Position numbers and translations under genes: made by a program
Notes under the pieces: generated by a model
Database searches by the model: none
The model's input: the letters and a program-made list of their open reading frames with translations, nothing else
Told to the model about the DNA's origin: nothing
Assembly: GCA_023213395.1 (NCBI GenBank)
Contig: CM041465.1
Location: 184,705,741-184,769,740, forward strand
DNA length: 64,000 nucleotides
Origin: Cycas panzhihuaensis
Lineage: Eukaryota; Cycadophyta
Reading direction: 5' to 3'
In this document: positions 1 to 10,600 of the stretch, one piece after another
Layout: every line of letters begins with the position of its first letter
How positions within the stretch are numbered: the stretch's first letter is position 1

Positions 1-1684
1 TGCTTAACCAACTTCAACCCTTAGAATGACTCTGTTGGGGTCTGGGGTACTTTGAATCCCCCTCATCTTCTAGGAACCAACTCATGTTGTCAGGTACTAA
101 ACAATAGTGCTTAAAGAGCTCAAGACTGTGGTTCAACTCATTTAGACTTTTTATACCTAGGCACTAATCTATAAAGCACATGGCTGAAGGATTGTTAGGA
201 AGAGCCCTATAAGGTGTATATAGGTGTTTTGTACTGAGAAAACACAGTATTACAAAATTTTCAAATTGCATATAACACTTCAAGTCTTAAAAGCTCCCAT
301 GTAGAATGTAGAGAGGAGGGTAGGTATTTAACATCACCCAATAGGATTATATTCTAGCCTAGAAATTCTAAGGTGGCAGGGGTAAGGAGTTGGTTGTTAT
401 GGCTCCAAGTAGAGCAAGCGAAGGGGCACCGCCAAAACATGTGTATAACTAACTCATATTATTAGTAGAAATAACATGTTAGATTATAATAACCCATTTT
501 AGCAAGCCTTTCCTTAACCACCAAGCATGAGATGATAAGAGGAAGAACACATAAGCATAATCAAACAATGGGTCCTTATGGCGTTAAAGGATCTTGTAAG
601 GAAGGGTGTGAGCAAATACACCTCGCAAGGTGCTCATGTGTTTCTTGGTCGCAAGTGTAGAATTTAGAAGGGGGATTTCAAGGATAGTAAAAACTTATGG
701 GCAATACAAGTATGTGTATGTGCTTAACATGGATTAAGTGAGGAGTACAAGCCTATAACAATCTAATAGTAAAGAACCCTCCTAATGCAACTACTTATGT
801 TTTTTAATTATATGCACCCAACAATCAACCATAACTAGCATGCATCCTTTTGTCCTCACGAGTTCAAAGACTTGTAATAAGTGTGATCTTTCCTTTTATT
901 TAGGCCTTGATATGAATAAATAATCTTATTGTATAGGAATATACAATGCAATACAATGTGCAATAGAAAGAAAGAAATGTTTTTTTTCTTTTAGGAATTT
1001 TCACTTTCTTTTTAAAGTAAGACTTAGTCTTATAAGGGAGGGAGAGAGAAAGAGAGACACCACTCAAGTAAACAAGAAGAAAATGAACATATCCTTCTAT
1101 TTTTCAACCCTTTTTCTTTTTTCTTTTTTTGTTTTCTTTTTGGTTTTTCTTTTTGAAGAAAGGCAAAGCAACAATAAAAGAGAATTTATTTTTAATTAAT
1201 TAATTAATTTTTTTAAAATTCTTCTTCTTCTTCTTCTTATTATTATTATTTGAAAGAAAAAATAAAAGCTTATATGGGAATGGGGGTGACTAAGGTATCT
1301 GGAAGGATGCTTAGACTTTTAAGTTGTACTCTTTATGATCCCTTATCTTTCCAATCCATAAAAAAACACTCAAAATGTGGTTAAACAAATATGCAATATG
1401 TAAGCTAAAATTCTAAGAAAAAATTAATAGTATTTTTACTTATTGGATTGCAGTATGATGAAAAAAATATATAAATTGATGCTAAAATATAGTAAAAAGA
1501 TCGAATCCACTTTAAAATGAAGCTTATAATATTTTACTTAGTCTTATGAACGATAGTAAGTCAGTTACACAATTGAAGAATTGAATGAGGACAGAGCAGA
1601 GTAGTAACAATGATAACTCAATCCATATGGAGTGCCATTTTAATCCATATTATAAAGTTTAACATAATTTCCATTAATAACTAG
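1..1684. other. AT-rich intergenic DNA, no gene seen
   Basis: No frame gives a recognisable protein. The stretch has purine and pyrimidine runs near 1020-1170, a TTAA repeat near 1192-1210 and a TTC/TTA trinucleotide run near 1220-1251. It could be very old repeat DNA, but I see no LTR, primer site or coding remnant. Confidence 0.5.
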
Positions 1685-1902
1685 TGTTGAAGAACTCTAG
1701 GGTTTTGAGCCCCATAAATTTATATTCAGGAGATGGGTAAGAGCTCGCCTCAACCTCCAAATTGAAAATATAATAAAATAATAAAGCATAATGTAAAATA
1801 ACAATAAACTTAAAATAAAATATCTTTTATCTTTGTAATGATAGCCCATATACTCCCAAGATATTTGTATATTAATAATTATAATGAATATTAATTCCAA
1901 CA
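1685..1902 (-). repeat. 3' LTR of copia element H1
   Basis: On the minus strand the LTR begins TGTTGGAATTAATATTC at 1902, directly after a purine-rich tract, and ends TTCAACA near 1685-1687. It closely matches 6037-6190 and, less closely, 5366-5599. That gives three copies of one short LTR family of about 220-235 bp. Confidence 0.7.
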
Positions 1903-2600
1903 TTCTTCTCCATAATGTTCATTACATACAACTTAAGATTTTCTTTGAATTTGTGAAACTTATACTTTAGAAAAACTTTGAGAGAGATATCTATTGCTTG
2001 TTCTCTCACTTTGTCACTATCCTACATTATTGTCCTTACAATGTAGTTCTCTTCAATAATGTGTGGCTCACGTGGCTTCCAAGCTTGTCTTAGTAGGATG
2101 AAGTTGACTTGAGTAGGTGTGGTTGCATTAAGATCTTTATCTTCTTCATTTTTTACTTTGTTGGAGTCAATTAGGTTAATGGTACACATAGCATTATCAA
2201 ATTCAACAATGTGATCATCAATTTGGTTAGCATCATTAATTGTACATGCAATATTAGCTAATGCATTATTGTTAATCTGCTCTAACATTTGTCCTACATG
2301 TAAAACATCATTAATATATTTAGTTTCATCTTGTTCTATAATGTCTCCCCCATAAATTGATTCCAAGGTATCCCATGTAGTTTTAGACATGGTCATCTCA
2401 CTTACACTAGAGAATGTAGTGTCATCTAATGCACAAAAAATTAAAGCTAAAGCCTCATTATCTTTTGTTATATTTTTTTAAAAATTTGGTTCATCTTTAG
2501 GTAACCATCCTTTACAAAATTCTAAAGATCATTTGTAATAAAATATGATTTTATTTCTTTAAAGTTGAAAATTAGTTCCAACGAATATGGGAAAGCTTAT
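1903..2600 (-). pseudogene. Copia H1 gag-pol remnant with a large internal deletion
   Basis: Read on the minus strand, the right part (about 2350-2600) is Ty1/copia Gag. It contains EALALIFCALDD and TTWDTLESIYGGD, which align with the Gag of element A at about 49020-49120. The next residues (YINDVLHV, GQMLEQ) resemble the protease/GAG-pre-integrase region of A. The reading then jumps to the last about 35 residues of RNase H (1903-2010) next to the polypurine tract and LTR. Integrase, reverse transcriptase and most of RNase H are missing. A 124-codon open frame (2022-2396) survives, but it joins fragments and is not a functional gene. The source of its middle part (about residues 55-124) is unclear. 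Confidence 0.65.
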
Positions 2601-5365
2601 ATTACCAATATTCATTAGCATTGTAAAAGACTTTAATACATAATCTAAAAAGTATGGTCTTAATAAATAAATATGAATCCTTTTAACCTCTAATAAGAAA
2701 ACAACTTGAGATTGACATGTAATAAAATCTCTTTTCAAATGAAATTTTAAACAGATACCAATATAGATTCCTTCTTAACAAATAAGGAAGATAACTTAAT
2801 TATGAAATGATTATATATGTGTGTGTGTGTGTGTGTGTTTTGAATGAAATCAATGTGAAATGAGTGCACCCCTTTGAAATGAAGTAAATATAAATTAATA
2901 ATTTTTCTGAAACGATATAATATAAACCTTAGGACAATGAACAACTTGAAATATAATAATCTCTTTTAAATCAACTTTCAAATCAATGAGATTCCTTCTT
3001 AATATATAAAAGAAAGCAATCTTAAAATATGTTCCCTTTTTGAAATAAATATAAAGACTAAATAATCCCTTTTTAAATGAAATTAATGAATTCATACTTT
3101 GAATGAAGTGTATAAATGAAACAACAAGCTTTCAATATAACTCAAATAAATTCTAAAAAGGAATTAAATGAAATACCCTTTAAATAATCTTATACACATA
3201 TAATGGGATGTAATCTAAATGCACTTTTAGGTGCAATAAAATGAACTTTAGTTGATCTTTTAGGAAAACTTTAAGAAATGATCAAGATAATGAGCAAAAA
3301 GGCCCATTATGAGCTTCAATATATAAAGGAATAAGCTGTAAATAAATGAATAATAAATATGCTTTTATATGAGCCCCTTTTAAACTATAAAAGGATGCTA
3401 AGTATGCTTTGAATATAGCCTTGAAATATGCACTTTTATTTAACCTTGAATGCATTTTAAAAGATACTTTGAAGAAGTAAGATGACCTTAAAATAAGTAA
3501 AAATATGCTTTATATGAGTTTTAAAGTAAAGTATATGAGCTAAGAAATAAAGTAGTAGCTTTAAAACACAGGTATTAAGAGTTAGAGAGCACTAGTTTGA
3601 AGAATTTGCTTCCAAAGGTATCCTTTCTTTCAATAGGCCAAAAAGATGACTAAAAGCAATAAAATATCAATTGTGAGCTCATAAAATCAAGTAAAAATGA
3701 TCAAAGATAGATTATCAATCCAATAATATATAAATAAGCAAAGAGAGAATAAAAAATTAGTTCAAAATAGATGAAAAATAATCAAACTAGGGTCAATCAT
3801 AAGAGCTAAATTTATTAGCCTCAAAACCCTACAAAATAGCTTTAAATCTTATTAAAAACCACTTGAATGTATAGATCTTTAAAATACATTTCCAACAGCT
3901 CTAGCTGTTTAAAAAATGAACTTCTAGATCAAAAGTTATAGCGAAAACAGTAATAAGACTTCTTTTTGACAATAAAATGAAATAGGGGTTAATTAAGCCC
4001 ATTTAAGCTAAGGCCCCTAGTCACGTGAAGGGCTAATAAAATCATCCACTAAGGTCTAAAGGGGGCTAAAAGACTTGAAAATTTATAGAATATAATTAAA
4101 CCCTTTTAAAAAATAAAATTATAAAAAATAATTAATAATAATTTGGAATCTGCTCCCTTTAAAAATAAAAAAATGGTCACATGTAAGTCTATATGACCAT
4201 AAGCTAAAGGTTAGGGGGCTAAACTTAAACATGCAGATGAAATTGAAAAGTTATCAAATTCAATTTATTTATTTTCTTAATTTTAGAAAAAAAAAGATAA
4301 ATTATTGAACTAAAATAAAATGCTCGTTAACAAGCAATGACTGCATAGGCCAAAATTGATTTAAACACAATGAAATTGATCAAGAAATCAATGGATTTCT
4401 TCATAGAGGGAGGGTGATGATTGATCGTAGGTGAGTGTATATAAAAAATATTTATATCATAAAAAAATATACTTGATAATCACGCAGTAGTCAACGACCA
4501 TTTTAGATAGATTAATTTGTACTCAAATTACTGTTTGTTTTGAGATGCATTGTGTTGGATCTATAAAAGGCTATGGAGTTACTTCTATGATGGCTACCCT
4601 CCTTATATAGGGATCTTTGTAAATCCTTGTTGTAGACTTGAACAATGAACACTATGATAATATGCAGTCAGAGGGCTTTCAAACATCCCACATACAGACT
4701 TAAAAAATGCCCTCAAGTGGAGTCCTAGGATAGAGCTAAGCGATGAGAATACTTCAGTTGATTAAATATAGAGGCAAGCAGTTTGAATCTTCAAACACAA
4801 AATGAACTGTGAGTCAGATGTAAGTAAGGAAGAATTGTCGCATGTAAGTTCTACGTATTAACCATGAATTCGTAAATAAATCTTGAGAATATGGCAAACA
4901 TAGGTAGTAGTAGGCTGCACTCATTTGGCAACTTTCTCTAAAGAGATGGATAATAATCTTCATAAATGCACTACAAATATGTGATTTCTAGGAGTGAGAT
5001 CTCCTTTTAGAGGAGATGAAACTTTAAAATATCTTCTTCACTGGGTAGATGAGGCTGCCAAGAATCCAATAAGCATTCATATGCTATACTTTCATTGGGC
5101 AGATCAAAAATTGGAAGCCAGAAATGAAGAGGTTAGTAAAACAATGAAAAATATTTTTTAAAAAAATAAACATATATCGTTTTTCAATGGAATGATAGGT
5201 GTATATTCAGAAAGGCCCATTCAATCCTATGCCATTTTGCCCTGCATAATCAAATGTTAGTCTTATTAGCTCTAATGCCAAATGAAGATTTAGAGGATAG
5301 AGTGGATCCAATCTTCATTAAGCCATAGTAAAAGCAATAATCAAACTTCCAAATATTTGAGGCAG
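2601..5365. other. AT-rich stretch without recognised gene
   Basis: About 2.8 kb of low-complexity DNA with a (TG)n run at about 2818-2839. No protein domain, LTR or primer site was recognised on either strand. The longest frames here (60-66 codons) are AT-rich and match nothing I know. It may include 5' leader sequence of element H1. Confidence 0.4.
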
Positions 5366-5599
5366 TGTTGAAAAAACACTTGGGTGGTACACCCATAATA
5401 TTTATAATTGTGGGGAGGCAGGTGGGAGCCCACCTCAACTTATTAATTCAAAAATAAAAAAATAATAAATCAAAATAATAAATAAATGTGCCTTGTCAAC
5501 TTTTAGTGGCTCAAAGGTGGCTTTAGCAACTGGTGGTGGTTTGTTGGTTTTCGAGGTACATTGCATGCCAATATTAATATAATGGATATTATACTAACA
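5366..5599 (-). repeat. 3' LTR of copia element H2
   Basis: On the minus strand it starts TGTTAGTATAATATCC at 5599 after a purine tract (AGGGGAGAA) and ends in TTCAACA near 5366. It is the same family as 1685-1902 but clearly diverged. Confidence 0.65.
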
Positions 5600-6036
5600 T
5601 TCTCCCCTATAATGTCCATTATGTATAACTCCAAGCTTTTCTTTGAATTTTTGGAACTTGATTTTTCCTAATGCCTTTGTGAAGATAACTACTGTTTAAT
5701 CTTCTGTGCTATAATATACTAACTGAATTTCACTTGCTTGAACTAATTCCCAAATGAAATGATGTTGAATCTCAACATGTTTAGTTATGCCATGGAAGAC
5801 TAGATTGTGAGTCATTTGTATGGTGCTTGATTATCATACCAAATCTTAGTATGGCCTTTCTGTTCCATTTGAAGATTATGTAGAAGCCGTCATAACCATA
5901 CTATCTCACATGCACCTAAAACTATTACTTTGTATTCTGCTTCTATTGTAGATAAGAAGACCATATTTTGTTTCTTAGTGCTCCATGTAATGGTTGTTGA
6001 ACCTAAACTAAATGTATACTCTGAAGTCCCACCTAC
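5600..6036 (-). pseudogene. Copia H2 RNase H remnant
   Basis: The minus strand encodes the C-terminal two thirds of a Ty1/copia RNase H. Visible in order are TITWSTKKQNMVFLSTIEAE (catalytic Glu), a DNQAPY-type block (catalytic Asp), HVEIQHHFIWELV and FTKALGKIKFQKFKEKLG. Several in-frame stops and shifts are present. The N-terminal catalytic Asp block is missing because the frame stops abruptly near 6036, where LTR sequence of the same family begins. The order 5' LTR remnant, RNase H, polypurine tract, 3' LTR shows an element that lost about 4 kb internally. Confidence 0.75.
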
Positions 6037-6190
6037 CTCAAACTCCAAATTTAAAATATAATAAAATAATAAAGCATAAAGTAAAATAATAATAAACTTA
6101 AAATAAAATAACTTTTACCTTTGTAATGACGACCTACATACTCCTAAGATATTTATACATTAATAATTATAATGAATATTAATTCCAATA
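6037..6190 (-). repeat. Truncated 5' LTR of copia element H2
   Basis: On the minus strand it starts TATTGGAATTAATATTC at 6190, with the LTR's first G changed to A, and runs about 150 bp with high similarity to 1740-1902. It then stops at the fusion with RNase H near 6036. The last about 70 bp of the LTR and the primer site are absent. Confidence 0.65.
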
Positions 6191-6849
6191 ACAATAAGCA
6201 CTCTATCTTATGAAGGCAAAGTAATAAAAAGGTAAGAGTGGGAAGAGGAGGTTGAAGCTACTCCAAAGCATTCTAAGACCTGCAAAGATATGGATACACT
6301 CCACCTATAAGAGCAAACAAAGAGCATACATGGAAAAAATCCAAAACTATGGAAATATATATCTAAAATATTAAGAAATGATTATTAAAAGCATACAAAT
6401 TAGTAGCTTGGTGAGCAAAGATATGTGAGCCTAAGAAATGACTCCTATGCCTCCAAAATACCAAGGCAAATTAAGTAGTACTTAGATGCAATTTCTCCTT
6501 ACAAAGTTAATTGGCCTGTGGATAACAAATAAGAAATTACCTTACTAATGGAATGTGGAAGAGGAATATCTCATTTCAAATGGTGAAAGTGAGGTCAATC
6601 ACTCAAATTCTTTAGTCAAAGAATGTTCTAACATAACTAGGTATGCAATCTCCAAGATATGATGTAATGCAAGTAGGTGGATCAAGGTAAACACCAAATT
6701 CTAATCGAATTTTGGTATAATAATGGTAGTACCTTCATGCAAACACTTGATCTTCTTCTTCTAATAGAAAAATAAGAGGTTAAATAGATGAGGGTGAAGG
6801 TGGATATCTTAGAGATAAAACTATTGATTGTGTGCACACAATTCTATTT
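6191..6849. other. Unassigned stretch left of the Tat-like element
   Basis: No domain was recognised. The 3' LTR of the Tat-like element C could lie here, because the stretch follows its antisense ORF, but I cannot pair it with a second LTR copy anywhere in the window. Confidence 0.35.
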
Positions 6850-8215
6850 TAGATATCCTAGAGATAAAACTATAGGGAGGTACCTAGGGATGGATGGAGG
6901 TGGTATGTCGATGTGAGGGAGATGAGAGACTTAATTGGGCAACCCTTGTGTTGGCCAATATACAAGTATAACTTGATTAGATTCAGGCAACTAGATATGG
7001 GGGGTTCTCTTATTGCACTCTACTCTAGTACTAATTTTTTTATCACTTTCATGGTATAGGGCTGAGGACAAGACCACAACCTAATGAGGATGGAGATCCT
7101 TTAGTACACTAATGGGTAACACACTTCTAGAGTTTAGGTGAGCTTGAGTAGGTTCCTTGCTTTGTATATGGTACACCCCTAAACCTATTAATAATGAATG
7201 ATTATATGAGGCATCCCTATAGAGGTGTCCCATAGAGTTCATATGAGGAGAGGGAGGAGAATGCATATCCAGAGTAGGTAGTAGGTGGTGAGGATGTAGG
7301 AGAGGATAAGCCAATAGTTAGAGTTGAGGAGGAGGTGGCTATTGTGGGAGAGAAGGTGCATGAAGCAGCTATGGAGGGAGTGACGATGGTCCCTCATGAT
7401 GGTAATAACTCTCATTTGCCTATTAAATTACTTTATTTGATTTAATCTTTGATTCTATTTAATTTTCTTTTGATCAGCATTAGATGTTTATATGACGATC
7501 ACTAATTATTGTACTCATTTGTTTCGTAGATGCGACCCTTACCGTAGAGTTTATTTAATACGTGATTAATGAGCTTCTCCCAATGGTATATGGGGAGGGA
7601 TAGCCTCCTATAGTTAATAGTGAAGAGCTAATGTTAACACACCCACATACGATAGTCTTTGCCCCCATAGTAAGGGCAATAGAGTTGTGAGCAATAGAGA
7701 GACATTGTCTATAGGCTAGGATCAAAGAGTTGAAGGGACGTGGAGGGGGCATAGTAGCTCTTATAGCTATGGATTTACTCAAGGCAATTCCAGGAGTAAA
7801 GGCATATATTAGTGACTTGTGAGCTCAATTAGAGGAGGTTAGATAAGAGAGGGACTTACTATAGACTAAATGTGATCACTTAGAGCAACGATATGATGAG
7901 TTGGTTAATAGGATGTTACCTAGATCAACATGAAACTAGATCCAAATACCCATATCTATCCCATGATGGTAGATGAGGGATGAGACTAGTGAGGCAAGGC
8001 CAACACAATGCCTAAGACATGACCTAGTAGGCAACATAGGGATGCTAGAGAGGGGACTTACACATGAGGGAGGAGATGAGTTATGATATAGGATTGTGTC
8101 TTGTGGGGTTTTCAGAGAGGCAAGTTGGACCTAGAGGGGTTAGGAAGAGTGTACCATAGGGCCTATTGGGCAATTACAAACCCCTACAAGGGTACTAGCT
8201 CCCTCAATATATTTA
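6850..8215 (+). pseudogene. Decayed multi-exon ORF, antisense to the Tat-like element
   Basis: Three plus-strand blocks share one logical frame if two GT...AG gaps are skipped. Block 1 (about 6850-7027) reads DGWRWYVDVREMRDLIGQPL. The first gap, 7028-7059, is only 32 bp, too short for a normal intron. Block 2 (7060-7401) contains PQPNEDGDPLVH, VPCFVYGTPL, HPYRGVP and an acidic SSYEEREENAYPE stretch. The second gap, 7402-7529 (128 bp, gtaataa...ttcgtag), rejoins in phase. Block 3 (7530 to about 8000) ends in a heptad-like segment (AQLEEV, DHLEQRYDELVNRM) suggesting a coiled coil. Almost all interruptions are single TAG, TAA or TGA codons, so one long protein once existed. The position just downstream of pol, on the opposite strand, matches the extra antisense ORFs known from Tat-lineage elements. 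A captured host gene is the alternative. I recognise no family. Confidence 0.5.
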
Positions 8216-8933
8216 ATATATATATACCCACTTATTATATATATAGGAGTTGATCTAAGTTTTAGCCCATTTGGTTTATATTTATGCACTCTTATATGCA
8301 TATATATGGTCATATTATGTTGCTTATATGGAGAGTTATGATTTGTTTTTATGCATTATCTTATTGATATTATTATGTGATGGCATCATGTCATACAGAA
8401 CACATAAAACATAATCAATAACTAAATCGAGATGCATAAGGCTTGACATAATGCAACTTACAGTTGTTAGTTTATACTCATGGAGGAGTCTCATGCCCTC
8501 ATGAGGGATGCCCATAGGGGAAAAGGAGCTTGCATTAGAGGAAGGAGTGCCATCGTGGGCACATATTAGAGTCACACCTCATGGGTGTGAAACCATAAAA
8601 AAACAAACATAGTTTAGGATCTTGTTGAAGCTTGACTAAAGGATGCATAATATGAAATAATGCTTATACAAGCACAATTAACAAGAAAGAATATTTTTAG
8701 TTATTTTTAGTAGTTTTATGTTTTTTTTTTTTGACTTTTTGGATAATATTCACAAGTGATAGTTTATACTCATGATGAAGTAATCCCAATTTATGCTTGT
8801 GGAGGAGCATAATGCCCTCATGGGGCATAGTCCTGCCAATGGCAAAGGATGGGGTAGGGTAATATATACAATGTGATGATATACCCCTAGTAAAGGTGAT
8901 GCACATCATGAATAGGGGTACTTTAGGGTTATT
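8216..8933. other. 3' region of the Tat-like element, with an internal direct repeat
   Basis: No protein is supported. Two partly matching segments (about 8467-8520 and 8759-8845) share 'tagtttatactcatg' and a block around 'atgccctcatg', so this non-coding stretch holds a diverged local duplication. It lies between the pol stop and the antisense ORF. Confidence 0.4.
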
Positions 8934-9882
8934 TCAAAGCAAATTACCTCTAGTGGGTGAAAGCCAATTATAAATTTTTTTGAGAAACTTCCCATTGATG
9001 ACTTGCTCAAATTCAAGGCCTTTAAGAGTTGTAATGTAGTATGCCCCATTATCCAGACTTTGTAGTATGACAAAAGGTCTAAGCCATTTAGGGCCAAACT
9101 TGGGAAGGTGATCATAAAAATATTCCAATTTCAAGACTTTATTACTTAGGGTAAACTGTTGTACCTACACGTACTTATCATAGGCCTTCTGATCCTTAGC
9201 TTTTAATGCTAAATTGGCCTAGTATGTAATGAGGCACTTTCCATCTAACACTTCTAGATCAAGTAAATGGGCCTAGTAACACCATTCTTCATTAATAAAA
9301 CCTTTAATGACGAGATTTCTACTTCAAGTAGAAAGATAACCTCTAATCCATAGTCCAAGGAGAAGGGTATCGTGCTTGCAGTTGTCCTAATAGATGTTTG
9401 GTAGGCCCATAGAGTAGGATATAGCTATAAATGGTAATCTTTTCAAGATTTAACCATAGTCTTCTTTAGAATACTTACTAATATCTTATTGGATGCCTTA
9501 AATTGACCAATAGGTTGAGGGTAATAGGGTGACGAGGTCTTATAAGAGATTCAAAATTTCTCACAAAGATTATCTATCTCCTTGTTGCAGAATAAGGTCC
9601 CATTATTAGTGATTATAATGTCATGAACTCCAAACTTGAAAATAATACATTGAGAAATAAATGTGGTGACCTTCTTACCTATCATTGATGATAGAGGAAT
9701 TACATCAACCTACTTGGCGAAATATTCTATGGCAATTAGGATGAACTTATATTGAGTCAAGGATGGGGGTGTGATAGCTCTGATAAGATTGACATCCTAT
9801 TAGAAAAAATGCCATGGAAACATTATATCATTTAAGGGTTTAGATAGTTGGTGGAAGATATTTGAATGCTCCTAGAACCTTT
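8934..9882 (-). pseudogene. Element C integrase, core and C-terminal part
   Basis: This is the downstream piece of a Ty3/gypsy integrase, which inserts element cDNA into host DNA. On the minus strand it opens right after copia B with EHSNIFHQLSKPLND (end of the zinc-finger region), then PPSLTQYKFILIAIEYFAK (core with the second catalytic region), GVHDIIITNNGTLFCNKEID (third core block, with Asp changed to Asn in the usual S/T-D-N-G motif) and SPYYPQPIGQ, where the usual Asn-Gly is altered. The C-terminus is HLPKFGPKWLRPFVI through NGKFLKK and ends at a stop near 8934. There are several in-frame stops. It is a dead remnant. Confidence 0.8.
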
Positions 9883-10176
9883 TGAAAGGATTGAAACTAG
9901 CCTTCATTTCCATATACTATACATAAAGGTAAACATAAGAATAAAAGAGACTTAAGAGAAAGAGTAGCTCTTTTAAAACGGGGAGGTGAGAATGTGCCTC
10001 CTTCATTGAGCTTTTACTTTTATATTAAGAGATGGAGCATTAGAGTTAAGTGAAATGAAATTATACATAATGCACATGAAAGTGCATTTTATTTAAGTGA
10101 TCTAATTTAAAGTTTACTTAAGACCCATTTTGAAATAATTAACTAATATAATGACCTTGTGACATTAACCCTTTCA
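9883..10176 (-). repeat. Element B 3' LTR
   Basis: Minus-strand start TGAAAGGGTTAATGTCACAAGG at 10176, end TCCTTTCA at 9883. It aligns along its whole length with 31408-31702; my hand count gives roughly 55 differences, mostly transitions. Confidence 0.85.
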
Positions 10177-10600
10177 ATCTCCCTCTTAATGGTAGAAGAT
10201 TGTTTCATCCTATTTTATTTTATCATATAAGGTCTCCATTTAAGCCTCTTATGAAGTAAACTACTATGACACTTTTGTGGGAAATCCTTATGGGGCAGAA
10301 AACCCATAAACTTTCTAATTTACTAACCTAACTCAGGTGACTCTTTGAATGAAGCCAGATAGCTAATCCGTACAATGAATTTTGTAGTTGAAATCTACTT
10401 AGTCTCCATATACCATTTAGTCATCCCCCATGCCCTTTTTGGTTTTCACATGTTCTAATTTTCTAAAATAGCATAGCCTTTATCGTTTTACATCCAGAAA
10501 GGGATTTTATAAATGGGATAGAGTAGAGACTTACTATTGTCCTTTCATACTCATAATAGGTTTTCACGAATGAGATAGAGTATGATGGTCCTATTGTCAT
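10177..10600 (-). other. Element B 3' untranslated region and polypurine tract
   Basis: The tract AAGAGGGAGAT (minus strand, about 10177-10187) abuts the 3' LTR and would prime plus-strand DNA synthesis. The rest, between the end of RNase H and the tract, is non-coding and parallels 27880-28302 of element E. Confidence 0.65.

Noticed and set aside
6850-8215. Assignment of the antisense ORF to the plant mobile domain family
   Set aside because: The position is suggestive, but I could not match the family's conserved residues by eye, so no family is claimed.
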